From positions 1-64,000 of the forward strand of contig JANQRL010000007.1 in NCBI GenBank assembly GCA_028284605.1: a DNA stretch of 64,000 nucleotides, read 5' to 3'. This document shows, one piece after another, positions 35,837 through 44,390 of the stretch. The notes below the pieces were generated by a model. That model was not told the origin of the DNA, did no database searches, and was given only the letters and a program-made list of their open reading frames with translations. Source of the stretch: Paracoccaceae bacterium (GTDB lineage Bacteria; Pseudomonadota; Alphaproteobacteria; Rhodobacterales; Rhodobacteraceae). The first letter of the stretch is position 1; every line of letters begins with the position of its first letter. The position numbers and the translations under genes are program-made.

Positions 35837-37345
35837 TCAATCCGACACCATCTGCGGCTTCCTCAGGATGCGGCGCAGGAACATCGGCGCGATGAAGCCG
35901 GCGACGGCGGCGATCAGCAGCCCCGTGGAGATGCCCGAGGAGAAGAGATAGGTCCAGTCCCCGTCCGAGAGCACCATGGCGTCGCGGAGCTGTTTCTCCA
36001 TCTTCCCGCCCAGGAGGATGCCGAGGATCACCGGCACGGTGGGGATGTCGAGCTTGCGCAGGACATAGCCCAGCACCCCGAAGGCCGTGACCAGCAGCAG
36101 GTCGAAATAGCTACCCGTCAGGGAGAAGATGCCGACGAAGGACACCATGGTAACGGCGGGCATCAGCACGGCGGGGGGCACGTCGAGGACGCGCACGAAG
36201 ATGCGCACCATGGGCACGTTCATCGCCAGCAGCACGAAATTGGCGATCAGAAGCGAGGCGATCAGGCCCCAGACCACATCGGGCCGATCGGTGAAGAGCG
36301 TCGGGCCCGGGGTGATGTTGAGCGTGACCAGCACGGCGAGCAGCACGGCGGTGGTGCCGGAGCCCGGCACGCCGAGGGTCAGCATTGGCACCAGCGCACC
36401 GCCGGCGGCGGAGTTGTTGCCGACTTCCGGCGCCGCGACGCCCTTCGGCACCCCGGTGCCGAACCCGCCTTTCTTCCCGGCGATGGATTTCTCCATCACA
36501 TAGGTCAGGAACGAGCCGAGGGAGGCGCCGGCTCCGGGGAGGACCCCGGCGATGAAGCCCACGACGGTCGAGCGCGCCATGGTCCAGCGGGTGCTCCAGA
36601 TCTCCCACCAGGGGATGCGGACCTTACCGAGCTTGATGCCGACGGCGCCCTGCTTGCCGTGCTTCTCGATGAAGAAGAAGACTTCGGAGACGGCGAAGAG
36701 GCCGACGATGGCGACGAGGAAATCGACCCCGTCATAGAGGTGCAGGTTGCCCCCCGTGAGACGCGGCATCCCGGAGTTTGGGTCGAGCCCGATCATCGCG
36801 ATGCCGATTCCGAGGCAGGAGGCGAAGGCGGCCTTGGCCTGGTTGTTCGAGGCGATGCCGCCCAGGGTGCAGAAGGCCAGGAGGTAGAGCGCGAAGTATT
36901 CGGCGGGGCCGAACTGGTAGGCGATCTCGCTCAGGAGTGGCGCGAGCAGCATCAGGCCGACAGTGGCCAGCGTGGCGCCGACGAAGGAGGCGACGCCGGA
37001 GATCACGAGCGCCTCGCCCGGCTTGCCGTTCTTGGCCATCGGGTAACCGTCGAGGCAGGTCATCATGGCCGGCTCGTCGCCGGGGATGTTGAGCAGAATC
37101 GAGCTGATCCGCCCGCCATACATCGCGCCGTAATAGATCGCCGTCAGGAGGACGAGGGCCTCCACGGCGCCGAGACCCAGCGAGAAGGTGAGCGGGATCA
37201 TGATCGCCACGCCGTTCGACGGCCCGAGACCCGGCAGGGCGCCGACGATGGTGCCGATGAAACAGCCGAGGACGGCGAGCATCAGCGTGTAGGGCGAGAG
37301 CGCGATGTCGAACCCGAGCGCGAGGTTGGCGAGGATGTTCTCCAT
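35837..37345 (-). CDS. tctA: tripartite tricarboxylate transporter large permease
   Basis: A 502-aa inner-membrane protein with about 11-12 hydrophobic segments. TctA hallmarks are GTIVGALPGLGPSNGVAIMIPLTF (near residues 32-55), YYGAMYGGRISSILLNIPGDEPAMMTCLDGYPMAKNG, and the second GVLPGAGASLGSFLTYVMEK motif near residue 265, reflecting the internal repeat. It is the main transport subunit of the TTT system that imports carboxylates such as citrate-like acids or aromatic acids using the periplasmic TctC protein. It starts four bases after tctB. Confidence 0.93.
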   Translation of the reverse strand: MENILANLALGFDIALSPYTLMLAVLGCFIGTIVGALPGLGPSNGVAIMIPLTFSLGLGAVEALVLLTAIYYGAMYGGRISSILLNIPGDEPAMMTCLDGYPMAKNGKPGEALVISGVASFVGATLATVGLMLLAPLLSEIAYQFGPAEYFALYLLAFCTLGGIASNNQAKAAFASCLGIGIAMIGLDPNSGMPRLTGGNLHLYDGVDFLVAIVGLFAVSEVFFFIEKHGKQGAVGIKLGKVRIPWWEIWSTRWTMARSTVVGFIAGVLPGAGASLGSFLTYVMEKSIAGKKGGFGTGVPKGVAAPEVGNNSAAGGALVPMLTLGVPGSGTTAVLLAVLVTLNITPGPTLFTDRPDVVWGLIASLLIANFVLLAMNVPMVRIFVRVLDVPPAVLMPAVTMVSFVGIFSLTGSYFDLLLVTAFGVLGYVLRKLDIPTVPVILGILLGGKMEKQLRDAMVLSDGDWTYLFSSGISTGLLIAAVAGFIAPMFLRRILRKPQMVSD

Positions 37346-37349
37346 CGCG

Positions 37350-37793
37350 TCAGCCCGCCAGCCAGCGCGGCAGGCCGAAGAGGCTCAGGCCCAGCACGTA
37401 GCGGAAGAGGAGGTAGAGGCCGATCGAGACCCCGATGCCGGAGAGGAGCGCGGCGCGGGGTTTCGGCGTGATCTGGTAGCTGATGACCGACGCCACGACG
37501 GCGGTCGAAAGGAGAAAGCCGAGCGGGCGCAGGGCATAGGCGTAGCCGACCAGCAGCGCCGTGGCCACAGCGAGGGACAGGAGTGCCCTTGCCTCTGGCC
37601 AGTCCGGCTCCTCGTCCGGCGAGAACACCATCACCGCGCCGCAAAGCGCCGCCACGCAGCCGATGATGATCGGGAAGGTGCGCGAACCGAGCGGGTCGGA
37701 AAAGAACGGCTGAGTGATCTGAGAGGCGCTCGCGATATAGACGAGCGCCCCCAGAATCACGACGGCGCCGAAGACGCGGTCGGATTTCAGCAT
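37350..37793 (-). CDS. tctB: tripartite tricarboxylate transporter small permease
   Basis: A 147-aa membrane protein with four hydrophobic segments. The N-terminal KSDRVFGAVVILGALVYIASA and the following FFSDPLGSRTFPIIIGC (residues 29-45) match the TctB pattern, in which a conserved D-P-x-G-x-x-x-x-P loop sits between helices 1 and 2. A Glu/Asp-rich loop (FSPDEEPDWPEA) separates the halves. It is located between tctC (13 bases upstream) and tctA (four bases downstream), the usual order for this transporter. Confidence 0.9.
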   Translation of the reverse strand: MLKSDRVFGAVVILGALVYIASASQITQPFFSDPLGSRTFPIIIGCVAALCGAVMVFSPDEEPDWPEARALLSLAVATALLVGYAYALRPLGFLLSTAVVASVISYQITPKPRAALLSGIGVSIGLYLLFRYVLGLSLFGLPRWLAG

Positions 37794-37806
37794 TGGGAAC
37801 GTGCCC

Positions 37807-38772
37807 TTACTGGATGACGCCGATTTCGCGGCTGAGTTCGGCGGTGTCGGCGATCACGTCATCGACCCAGGACTGGAACTCGTCGCCGACCAGGGTGAAG
37901 GGGGCGAGACCGTTGGCCTCCATCGCCTCGGCCCATTCGGCGCTGTCGGCCACGGCCTGGAGCTTCGCCGCCCAATCCTGGAACACCTCGTCGGAAATGT
38001 CTTTCGGGACATAGAGGCCGCGCCAGTTCACCGCGACGACATCGAAGCCCTGTTCGACGGCGGTGGGAATGTCCTCGAAGCCCGGCACCCGGTCCTGGGT
38101 CAGGACCGCAAGCACCCGCACGTCGCCGTTCTGGACGAAGCCCACGACCTCGGACATGTCGCCGGTCATGCCCTGGGTGAAGCCGCCGATGGTCTGGGTG
38201 ATCGCGTCGGCGCCGCCATCGACGCCGATATAGCGCACGGCCGTGATGTCGGTGAAGCCGGCATCCTGGAGCACCATCAGCACCTTGAGGTGATCGAAGC
38301 CGCCCGCGGCGGAGCCGCCCGCGAAGGCGACGGAGGAGGGATCGGCCTTGATCGCCTCGACCATGTCGCGCAGCGACTGGAACGGGCTGTCATTGGCCAC
38401 CACGATCACGCCCGGATCGGCACCGATCGCGCCCACGAAGCGCACCTGATCGGCGGTCGCGCCGCCGAAGGCGTTCTGGGCCAGACGGGTGGCGGTGGCC
38501 TGGGAGGCCGCGACGATCAGCTCGGGGTCGTCGTTGCGCTCGTTCACCACGTGGGAATAGGCGAGCCCGCCGCCGCCGCCGGCCATGTTGGTGATCTGCA
38601 CCGGATTATCGACCTGACCGATATCGTACAGGATCTTGCCGATCTGGCGGCAGGTGAAATCCCAGCCGCCGCCGGGGTTTGCGGGCGCGATGCATTCGGC
38701 TGCGGAGGCCGAGGTGGCGCCGAGGCTGAGCAGGACGCCGGTGGCCAGCGCCTTAAGCGTGAAGTGCTTCAT
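37807..38772 (-). CDS. tctC: tripartite tricarboxylate transporter substrate-binding protein
   Basis: A 321-aa periplasmic binding protein with a signal peptide (residues 1-24, ASA-AE). The mature part begins CIAPANPGGGWDFTCRQIGKIL, the TctC P-x-x-x-G-G-x-x-D loop that grips a substrate carboxylate; NMAGGGGGLAYSHV, FAGGSAAGGFDHLK and the later RVPGFEDIPTAVEQGFDVV are also family segments. Mature Cys26 and Cys42 could form a disulfide. I start at ATG 38772, because the upstream extension lacks signal character. It is the first gene of tctCBA, 107 bases after the CaiB-type transferase gene. Confidence 0.93.
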   Translation of the reverse strand: MKHFTLKALATGVLLSLGATSASAAECIAPANPGGGWDFTCRQIGKILYDIGQVDNPVQITNMAGGGGGLAYSHVVNERNDDPELIVAASQATATRLAQNAFGGATADQVRFVGAIGADPGVIVVANDSPFQSLRDMVEAIKADPSSVAFAGGSAAGGFDHLKVLMVLQDAGFTDITAVRYIGVDGGADAITQTIGGFTQGMTGDMSEVVGFVQNGDVRVLAVLTQDRVPGFEDIPTAVEQGFDVVAVNWRGLYVPKDISDEVFQDWAAKLQAVADSAEWAEAMEANGLAPFTLVGDEFQSWVDDVIADTAELSREIGVIQ

Positions 38773-38879
38773 GTTGTCCTCCCTATGGGTGCGGGCCGGG
38801 TGTTTCGAGCCCCGGTCCCGCCGCACAAGTCGGGAGGCTGGCATGGGGTTTGGGGGCTGTCCAGCGCTTTCCGGTCGGG

Positions 38880-40067
38880 TCAGATCGCGCCGGCGTCGCG
38901 CAGCCGGGCGATCTCTGCGGGCGAGAAGCCGGCTTCCGCCAGCACCTCGCCCGTGTGGGCCCCGAGCTCCGGCGGCGGCGTGGTGACCGACGGCGCGGCG
39001 CCGTCGATCTTCACGCCGGTCTTGAGCGCGCGGATGGCGCGGCCGTTGGGCAGCTCATAGGTCGCCATCTGGTCGCGCTGAGCGACCTGGGGATGCGCGA
39101 GGGCCTCCTCGACGCTGAGGATGCGGCCGGCGGGGATGCCGAGGGCGTTGAGTTCCTTCTCCCAATCGGCGGCGGGGCGGGTCATCAGGGCGCCTTCGAT
39201 GGCCGCGTTCAGGGCGTCGCGGTTCGCCCGGCGATCCGGGCGGGTCGCGAAGCGGGGATCGGCCTTAAGATCGTGGAGGCCGAGATGGTCCGCGAGGGCC
39301 TCCCATTGCTCCTGCTTGTTGGCGGCGATGTTGAGGAGCCCGTCGGCGCATCGGTAGGCGGCGGAGGGCGCCGAGGTCAGGTTCTCGTTGCCCGCAGGCA
39401 CCGGGGCGACGCCGCCGATCAGCAGGTTCGAGACCGCCCAGCCCATGGTGGCGAGCAGAGAATCGAGCATCGAGACGTCGATGAAGGCCCCGCGCTCGGG
39501 CGCGTTGAGCGCGGCGCAGATCGCCATCGCCGCGGTCAGGCCCCCCACCGTATCGGCCACCGGCCAGCCGGCCCTGAGCGGCGCGCTCTCGGCATCTCCG
39601 GTGATCGCCATCGCCCCGGACATGCCCTGCACGATCTGGTCATAGGCCGGGCGGTCCTTCAGCGGCCCGTCCTGGCCGAAGCCGGAGATCGCGCAGTAGA
39701 TCAGCCTTGGATGGGCCGCGCGGAGCGTTTCCGGCCCGAGACCGAGCCGGCCCATCACGCCGGGGCGGAAGTTTTCGACCAGCACGTCGCAGGTGCCGGC
39801 GAGGCGCATCAGCACGTCGCGGCCGGCTTCCGTCTTCAAGTTCACCGTCGCCGACCGCTTGCCCGGGTTCGGGGCGAGGAAGGAGATCCCCATCCCCTCC
39901 GCCGAAAGCCCCTCATCCATGCCGAGTTGCCGCGCCAGATCGCCGCTGCCCGGGACCTCCACCTTGATCACATCGGCCCCGAGATGGGCGAGTTGGTGGG
40001 TGCAGAACGGCCCTGCGAGCACATTCGTGAGGTCGAGGACGCGGATGCCCTTTAGCGGGGCGGTCAT
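38880..40067 (-). CDS. CaiB/BaiF family CoA transferase
   Basis: A 395-aa class III CoA transferase that moves CoA between organic acids. Signatures include LKGIRVLDLTNVLAGPFCTHQLAHLGADVIKVE at residues 5-37, NPGKRSATVNLKTEAGRDVL, LVENFRPGVM, ISGFGQDGP and the catalytic Asp in RPAYDQIVQGMSG. In context it would activate the acid imported by TctABC as a CoA thioester. The start overlaps the stop of the DUF6476-like gene by four bases (ATGA). The acid is not identified. Confidence 0.92.
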   Translation of the reverse strand: MTAPLKGIRVLDLTNVLAGPFCTHQLAHLGADVIKVEVPGSGDLARQLGMDEGLSAEGMGISFLAPNPGKRSATVNLKTEAGRDVLMRLAGTCDVLVENFRPGVMGRLGLGPETLRAAHPRLIYCAISGFGQDGPLKDRPAYDQIVQGMSGAMAITGDAESAPLRAGWPVADTVGGLTAAMAICAALNAPERGAFIDVSMLDSLLATMGWAVSNLLIGGVAPVPAGNENLTSAPSAAYRCADGLLNIAANKQEQWEALADHLGLHDLKADPRFATRPDRRANRDALNAAIEGALMTRPAADWEKELNALGIPAGRILSVEEALAHPQVAQRDQMATYELPNGRAIRALKTGVKIDGAAPSVTTPPPELGAHTGEVLAEAGFSPAEIARLRDAGAI

Positions 40068-40360
40068 TCGACGCTGATCTCCTGGCGGAGCTGCGAGGTG
40101 GCGCGGTCATAGATCAGGATGCGGTCGTCGCTGGTGACCACCGCGAACCAGTCCGCTCCTTGGGTGAAGGCTACGGCGCTCACGCCCTCGGGCAGGGCGA
40201 TGCGGTCCGGCAGCGGCAGCGGGTCGGCATTGAGCCGGATCACCAGAGCGGCGATAAGCACGACGAAGCCCACGATCATCGTGAGCGTCAGCGCCGTGAC
40301 CAGCCGTTTCAGCCCGCGCAGGGAGGGGGGCAGGTCGGCTTCCTGAGGGGCCTCGTCCAT
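40064..40360 (-). CDS. DUF6476-like membrane-anchored protein
   Basis: A protein of about 98 aa with one membrane helix (about residues 23-45) after a short acidic N-terminus (MDEAPQEADLPPSLRGLKRL) and a C-terminal soluble domain with beta-propeller-like strands (GVSAVAFTQGADWFAVVTSDDRILIYD). It resembles DUF6476 proteins of Rhodobacterales; function unknown. Starts at 40372 and 40387 are also possible; I chose 40360 because AGGA lies 11 bases upstream and homologues begin MDE-. It overlaps the divergent rluD-like start by two bases and the CaiB gene by four. Confidence 0.7.
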   Translation of the reverse strand: MDEAPQEADLPPSLRGLKRLVTALTLTMIVGFVVLIAALVIRLNADPLPLPDRIALPEGVSAVAFTQGADWFAVVTSDDRILIYDRATSQLRQEISVE

Positions 40361-41393
40361 GGGCACGACCATCCTGCGGTTTTCCATCGGCGCCGATCCG
40401 CCGTCGCGCCTTGATAAGGCCCTCGCCCGCGATGTGCCAGAGCAGGCGGCGCTGAGCCGGTCGCGGCTGGCGCGGCTGATCGAGGCCGGGGCGGTGCGGG
40501 TGAACGGGGCGGTGGCCGGCGATGTGAAGGCCCGGATAGGGGTCGGGGATAGGGTAGAGATCGCGCTGGAAGAGGCGGTCGAGAGCCACATGGCGCCCGA
40601 GGCGATCCCGCTCGATATCGTCCACGAGGATGCCGATCTGATCGTGGTGAACAAACCTCCGGGCATGGTGGTGCATCCGGCGCCGGGGACGCCGTCGGGC
40701 ACTCTGGTCAACGCGCTCCTGGCCCATTGTGGGGAGAGCCTGTCGGGCGTCGGCGGGGTACAGCGGCCCGGCATCGTGCACCGGATCGACAAGGACACGT
40801 CGGGCCTCTTGGTGGTGGCCAAGAGCGATGCGGCTCATCGGGGTCTCGCGGCGCAGTTCGAGGCGCATAGCGTCGAACGGCGCTATCTGGCGCTCTGCCA
40901 CGGCGTGCCGGAGCCGGGCGATCCGCGTCTGCGCGGGTTGCGCGGCGTGTCCGTGGAGACGGGTGGCGTGGTTCGCATTGCGACCGGGCTCGACAGGCAC
41001 CGCCATGACCGGCAGCGCCAGGCCGTGGTCTGGGAGACGGGCCGTCATGCGGTCACGCGGGTGTCAGTGGTGGAGCGGTTCGGGGCACCCGCCGTCGCGG
41101 CGCTGGTCGCGTGCCGGCTGGAGACCGGGCGGACGCATCAGATCCGGGTCCATATGGCCTATGCCGGGCACGGGCTCATAGGCGATCCGGTTTATGGCGG
41201 GCGGCGGAGGCTCTCTGGTCGGAGCTTGCCGGAGCAGGGAGTGGAGGCGGCGGCCGCCTTTGGCCGTCAGGCGCTTCATGCGGCGACGTTGGGTTTCGTA
41301 CATCCAGTCTCGGGCGAGGCGATGCAGTTCGAGGCGGCGTTGCCGGAGGACATTTCGGGGCTGCTCGGCGCAATTCGGGGAAGAGTGGCCTGA
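40359..41393 (+). CDS. rluD: RluA/RluD-family 23S rRNA pseudouridine synthase
   Basis: A 344-aa enzyme that isomerises uridine in large-subunit rRNA. An N-terminal S4 RNA-binding domain (about residues 15-72) precedes the catalytic domain, whose nucleophile Asp144 is in the RluA-family motif HRIDKDTSGLLVVAKSDAAH. Further matches are VNKPPGMVVHPAPG (98-111) and RLETGRTHQIRVHMAY. The S4 domain and overall length favour RluD over RluA or RluC, but the exact target uridines cannot be read from sequence. The start codon overlaps the divergent DUF6476-like gene by two bases. Confidence 0.88.
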   Translation: MGTTILRFSIGADPPSRLDKALARDVPEQAALSRSRLARLIEAGAVRVNGAVAGDVKARIGVGDRVEIALEEAVESHMAPEAIPLDIVHEDADLIVVNKPPGMVVHPAPGTPSGTLVNALLAHCGESLSGVGGVQRPGIVHRIDKDTSGLLVVAKSDAAHRGLAAQFEAHSVERRYLALCHGVPEPGDPRLRGLRGVSVETGGVVRIATGLDRHRHDRQRQAVVWETGRHAVTRVSVVERFGAPAVAALVACRLETGRTHQIRVHMAYAGHGLIGDPVYGGRRRLSGRSLPEQGVEAAAAFGRQALHAATLGFVHPVSGEAMQFEAALPEDISGLLGAIRGRVA

Positions 41394-41839
41394 CTAAGCA
41401 ATGGCGTTCGGCATGAGTTCTGCCGTCCGCGCTGATCCCAGCCGAGGTTTGAGCTATGCGGCGCGGAACAGAGGCGAAGCCGGCCGCGCAGCGACGGGCC
41501 GCCCCCCGGACCGGCGATTGGGTGACGTTAGCACGCCGCTCAGGCTTCGTTCGGATGTGGCCGGGATAAAGCGCATCGAACACCTGTCGGGTCGCCGATC
41601 CGCGGCCCGTCGATGAGCGGCCTACGACCTTCCAGCTACTCACTCGGGCAATGATGGCCTTGGGCCTTGGTACGCGCCCGATTGAAATGCGGCTTACTTG
41701 TGCGTGAATGCACTGAAATTGCACTAACGCTCGTCGTTATGTGCGTTATCTTTCCGTTAAGAATTCGCTGTCACTGGTCTTGAACGGCTCCGATAGCGCC
41801 ACCATATCCATGTTAACCCCATAAACATTGGGAGGGGAC
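41394..41839. other. rpoH upstream region
   Basis: 446 bases between the pseudouridine synthase gene and rpoH. ORFs of about 70 codons exist but have shadow-like composition and no ribosome-binding sites. The 150 bases nearest rpoH are clearly AT-richer, as expected of a long regulatory leader, and include a heat-shock-like promoter. I see no known riboswitch or RNA thermometer consensus, although a fold hiding GGAGGGG could exist. Confidence 0.45.
41779..41808 (+). promoter_or_regulatory. putative sigma-32-like promoter of rpoH
   Basis: CTTGAA at 41779-41784 followed 18 bases later by CATATC (41803-41808) resembles the alphaproteobacterial heat-shock promoter (CTTG, then C-T/A-TAT). It lies 31 bases before the rpoH ATG and would allow self-amplification of the heat-shock response. 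The spacer is one base longer than ideal. Confidence 0.4.
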
Positions 41840-42739
41840 ATGTCGACTTACGCAAATCTCCCGGCGCCCTCGCCGGAACAGGGACTGAACCGCTACCTTC
41901 AGGAAATCCGCCGGTTCCCGATGCTGGAGCCGGAGGAGGAATACATGCTGGCCAAGCGCTGGGTTGAACAGGAGGATACCGCCTCCGCCCACAAGATGGT
42001 GACCAGCCACCTGCGCCTCGCCGCCAAGATCGCCATGGGCTATCGCGGCTACGGGCTGCCCCAGGCCGAGGTCATCTCCGAGGCCAATGTGGGTCTGATG
42101 CAGGCGGTGAAACGCTTCGACCCGGAAAAGGGCTTCCGGCTCGCCACCTATGCGATGTGGTGGATCCGGGCCTCGATCCAGGAATACATCCTGCGGTCCT
42201 GGTCCCTGGTGAAGCTTGGGACAACCTCGGCGCAGAAGAAGCTCTTCTTCAACCTGCGCAAGGCCAAGGCCCGGATCGGCGCGCTGGAAGACGGCGACCT
42301 GCGTCCGGAGAATGTCGAGCGCATCGCCCACGATCTCGGCGTGACCGAGGACGAGGTGATCTCGATGAACCGGCGCCTGTCCGGCGGCGACGCCTCGCTC
42401 AATGCCCAGATCGGCGGGCCAGAGGGCGAGGGGGCCACGCAATGGCAGGACTGGCTCGAGGACGAGGATGCCGACCAGGCGACGGCCTATGCCGAGCGCG
42501 ACGAGCTTGAGGCCCGGCGCGAGCTGCTGGCCGAGGCGATGGATGTGCTGAACGACCGCGAGAAGGACATTCTGGTGCAGCGCCGGCTCTCCGACGAGAC
42601 GGTGACGCTGGAGGATCTGTCCGGCCAGTACGATGTCAGCCGCGAGCGCATCCGCCAGATCGAGGTGCGGGCCTTCGAGAAGCTGCAGAAGCGGATGAAG
42701 GACCTCGCCAAGGAAAAGGGCATGCTGACCCCGGCGTGA
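41840..42739 (+). CDS. rpoH: RNA polymerase heat-shock sigma factor RpoH
   Basis: A 299-aa sigma-70 family member. Region 2 includes HLRLAAKIAMGYRGYGLPQAEVISEANVGLMQAVKRFDPEKGFRLATYAMWWIR (residues 57-110). The RpoH box, unique to sigma-32, is QKKLFFNLR (132-140). Region 4 has the helix-turn-helix TLEDLSGQYDVSRERIRQIEVRAFEKL. The start at 41840 follows GGAGGGG; an ATG 12 bases earlier overlaps that site. A strong intrinsic terminator is found 30 bases after the stop, so the gene is probably monocistronic. Confidence 0.95.
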   Translation: MSTYANLPAPSPEQGLNRYLQEIRRFPMLEPEEEYMLAKRWVEQEDTASAHKMVTSHLRLAAKIAMGYRGYGLPQAEVISEANVGLMQAVKRFDPEKGFRLATYAMWWIRASIQEYILRSWSLVKLGTTSAQKKLFFNLRKAKARIGALEDGDLRPENVERIAHDLGVTEDEVISMNRRLSGGDASLNAQIGGPEGEGATQWQDWLEDEDADQATAYAERDELEARRELLAEAMDVLNDREKDILVQRRLSDETVTLEDLSGQYDVSRERIRQIEVRAFEKLQKRMKDLAKEKGMLTPA

Positions 42740-42768
42740 CCCGCGCCGCACGGCAACCTGTCGAGACG

Positions 42769-42800
42769 GCCCGGACCCGTTGATGAGGTCCGGGCTTTTT
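42769..42800 (+). terminator. rpoH intrinsic terminator
   Basis: GCCCGGACC and GGTCCGGGC pair over nine bases around a nine-base loop and are followed directly by TTTTT. This is the clearest Rho-independent terminator in the window. Confidence 0.92.
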
Positions 42801-42976
42801 GCGGTTCCTGACCCGCTTTCCGCCGGCCGGCTCCTGATCCCATCGGGGCCTTTCGACCGGGCCGCCCTCGCCTAGCCCGGCCCATATGTTACCCGTCCGT
42901 GGGTTGTCACAAGGATCGCTGCTTGCTTGGCTTCCGTCGCAGGCCGGGTATTGTCGCCGCAAGGGAGGGCCGCGAG

Positions 42977-43951
42977 ATGACCGATCCGATCCGCTGGGGA
43001 ATCCTCGGTGCCGCGAAATTCGCTCGCGAATGGATGGGTCCGGCGATCCATGCCGCAGACGGCGCCGAGCTTTGGGCGCTCGCGACCTCATCGCAGGACA
43101 AGGCGCGGCCGTTTTCGGCCTTCGCACCCGGACTCCGGGTCCATGACAGCTACGAGGCGCTGCTCGCCGATCCGGAGATCGATGCGGTCTATATCCCGCT
43201 GCCGAACCATCTCCATGTCGAGTGGACGCTCAGAGCATTGGACGCAGGCAAGCATGTGCTCTGCGAGAAGCCGCTCTGCCTTTCCGCCGATCAGTTCGAC
43301 GCGGTCATCGCCCGGCGCGATTCGACCGGCCTTCTGGCCGCCGAGGCCTACATGATCGTCCATCATCCGCAATGGCAGCGCGCGCGCGACTTGATCCGCG
43401 GCGGCGCGATCGGCGATCTGGTTCATGCCGACGCGGTGTTCTCCTACGACAATAGCTCCGATCCCGCAAACTATCGCAATGATGGTGCAAGGGGCGGCGG
43501 CGGCCTGCCCGATATCGGCGTCTACGCGTTCGGTTCGGTGCGCTGGGTGACGGGACAGGAGCCGGAGACGATCGACCATGCCGACATCCGCTTTCAGAAC
43601 GGCGCGGATACCTTCGCTTCCGTCGTGGCGCGGTTTCCGGACTTCACCTATACCGGCCTGGTCTCGATGCGGATGTTTCCGCGCCAGCGAGTGACCTTCC
43701 ACGGTACCGGCGGCGCCCTCGAGCTGAACTGTCCGTTCAATCCGCTGGTACACGGGCAGGCGGAACTTCGCCTCTCGTCCGGCGATCCGCTGAGTGTCAC
43801 CGACGAGCGCTTTCCGGGGGTGAACCAATATGTCCTGCAGGTAGAAGCCTTCGGGCGCTCAATCCGCGACGGCGCACCCTATCCCTGGATCCTCGAAGAC
43901 GCCCGCGGCACCCAGGCGATGATCGACATGGTCTTTGCGGCCGGCCTATAG
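42977..43951 (+). CDS. Gfo/Idh/MocA family oxidoreductase
   Basis: A 324-aa NAD(P)-dependent oxidoreductase. The Rossmann fold opens with RWGILGAAKFAREWMGPAI (residues 6-24), and the family motif is GKHVLCEKPLCLS (near residue 92), where EKP supplies the catalytic Lys. GGGLPDIGVYAFGSVRWVTG corresponds to the C-terminal substrate domain opening. Members act on sugars, inositols or dihydrodiols; the substrate is not evident. I start at ATG 42977 with AAGGGAGGG upstream. It stands alone between rpoH and a DUF4389 gene. Confidence 0.9.
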   Translation: MTDPIRWGILGAAKFAREWMGPAIHAADGAELWALATSSQDKARPFSAFAPGLRVHDSYEALLADPEIDAVYIPLPNHLHVEWTLRALDAGKHVLCEKPLCLSADQFDAVIARRDSTGLLAAEAYMIVHHPQWQRARDLIRGGAIGDLVHADAVFSYDNSSDPANYRNDGARGGGGLPDIGVYAFGSVRWVTGQEPETIDHADIRFQNGADTFASVVARFPDFTYTGLVSMRMFPRQRVTFHGTGGALELNCPFNPLVHGQAELRLSSGDPLSVTDERFPGVNQYVLQVEAFGRSIRDGAPYPWILEDARGTQAMIDMVFAAGL

Positions 43952-44014
43952 ATGCGAGGGGTGCGGTCCGCGCCGCGGCCATGGTAAAGTGCGACGGATA
44001 GAAGGAAGCCTGCC

Positions 44015-44323
44015 ATGACCGACCAAGACCACGACCCGATCGAGGGCCGCCTGCACGGTGAGCAGATCGAACCGGAAACACCGGACAGTCTCGGCCTGCG
44101 CCTGCTCTACATGATCCTGATCGCGCTGATGATCAGCCTGGCCCAGACCGTGCTGACCATGGTGACGGTGATCCAGTTCGTCATCATGCTGATCAATGGC
44201 CGCGCGCCGAACGAGCGGCTGGCGGAGTTCGGCACCGATCTTGGCATCTGGATCGCCAAGGCGGCCCGGTTCCAGACCGCGGCGAGCGAAGTGAAGCCCT
44301 GGCCCTGGACGGAGCTCGACTGA
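44015..44323 (+). CDS. DUF4389 domain-containing membrane protein
   Basis: A 102-aa protein with an acidic N-terminus and a single long hydrophobic segment (about residues 28-60), followed by NGRAPNERLAEFGTDLGIWIAKAARFQTA and the conserved PWPWTEL terminus. That C-terminal pattern is typical of short DUF4389 proteins. Function is unknown; an envelope association is likely. The start at 44015 has AGAAGGA upstream. It converges with a methyltransferase gene across a palindrome pair. Confidence 0.82.
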   Translation: MTDQDHDPIEGRLHGEQIEPETPDSLGLRLLYMILIALMISLAQTVLTMVTVIQFVIMLINGRAPNERLAEFGTDLGIWIAKAARFQTAASEVKPWPWTELD

Positions 44324-44336
44324 CGCTGGGCGCGGG

Positions 44337-44383
44337 CGGATTTCGATCCGAAATCCGTCGACGATTTCCGGATCGGAAATCGT
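44337..44383. repeat. pair of hairpin palindromes
   Basis: CGGATTTCG/CGAAATCCG with loop ATC (44337-44357) and ACGATTTCCG/CGGAAATCGT with loop GAT (44361-44383) have centres 25 bp apart. The two units are also partly complementary to each other (GATTTC with GAAATC, loops ATC and GAT). It sits between convergent genes, where a bidirectional terminator would fit, but there is no T run. Confidence 0.8.
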
Positions 44384-44390
44384 CTCCCGC

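Noticed and set aside
41401..41616. 71-codon ORF upstream of rpoH
   Set aside because: Arg/Ser-rich random-looking translation, no ribosome-binding site and no recognisable motif; typical of chance frames in GC-rich DNA.
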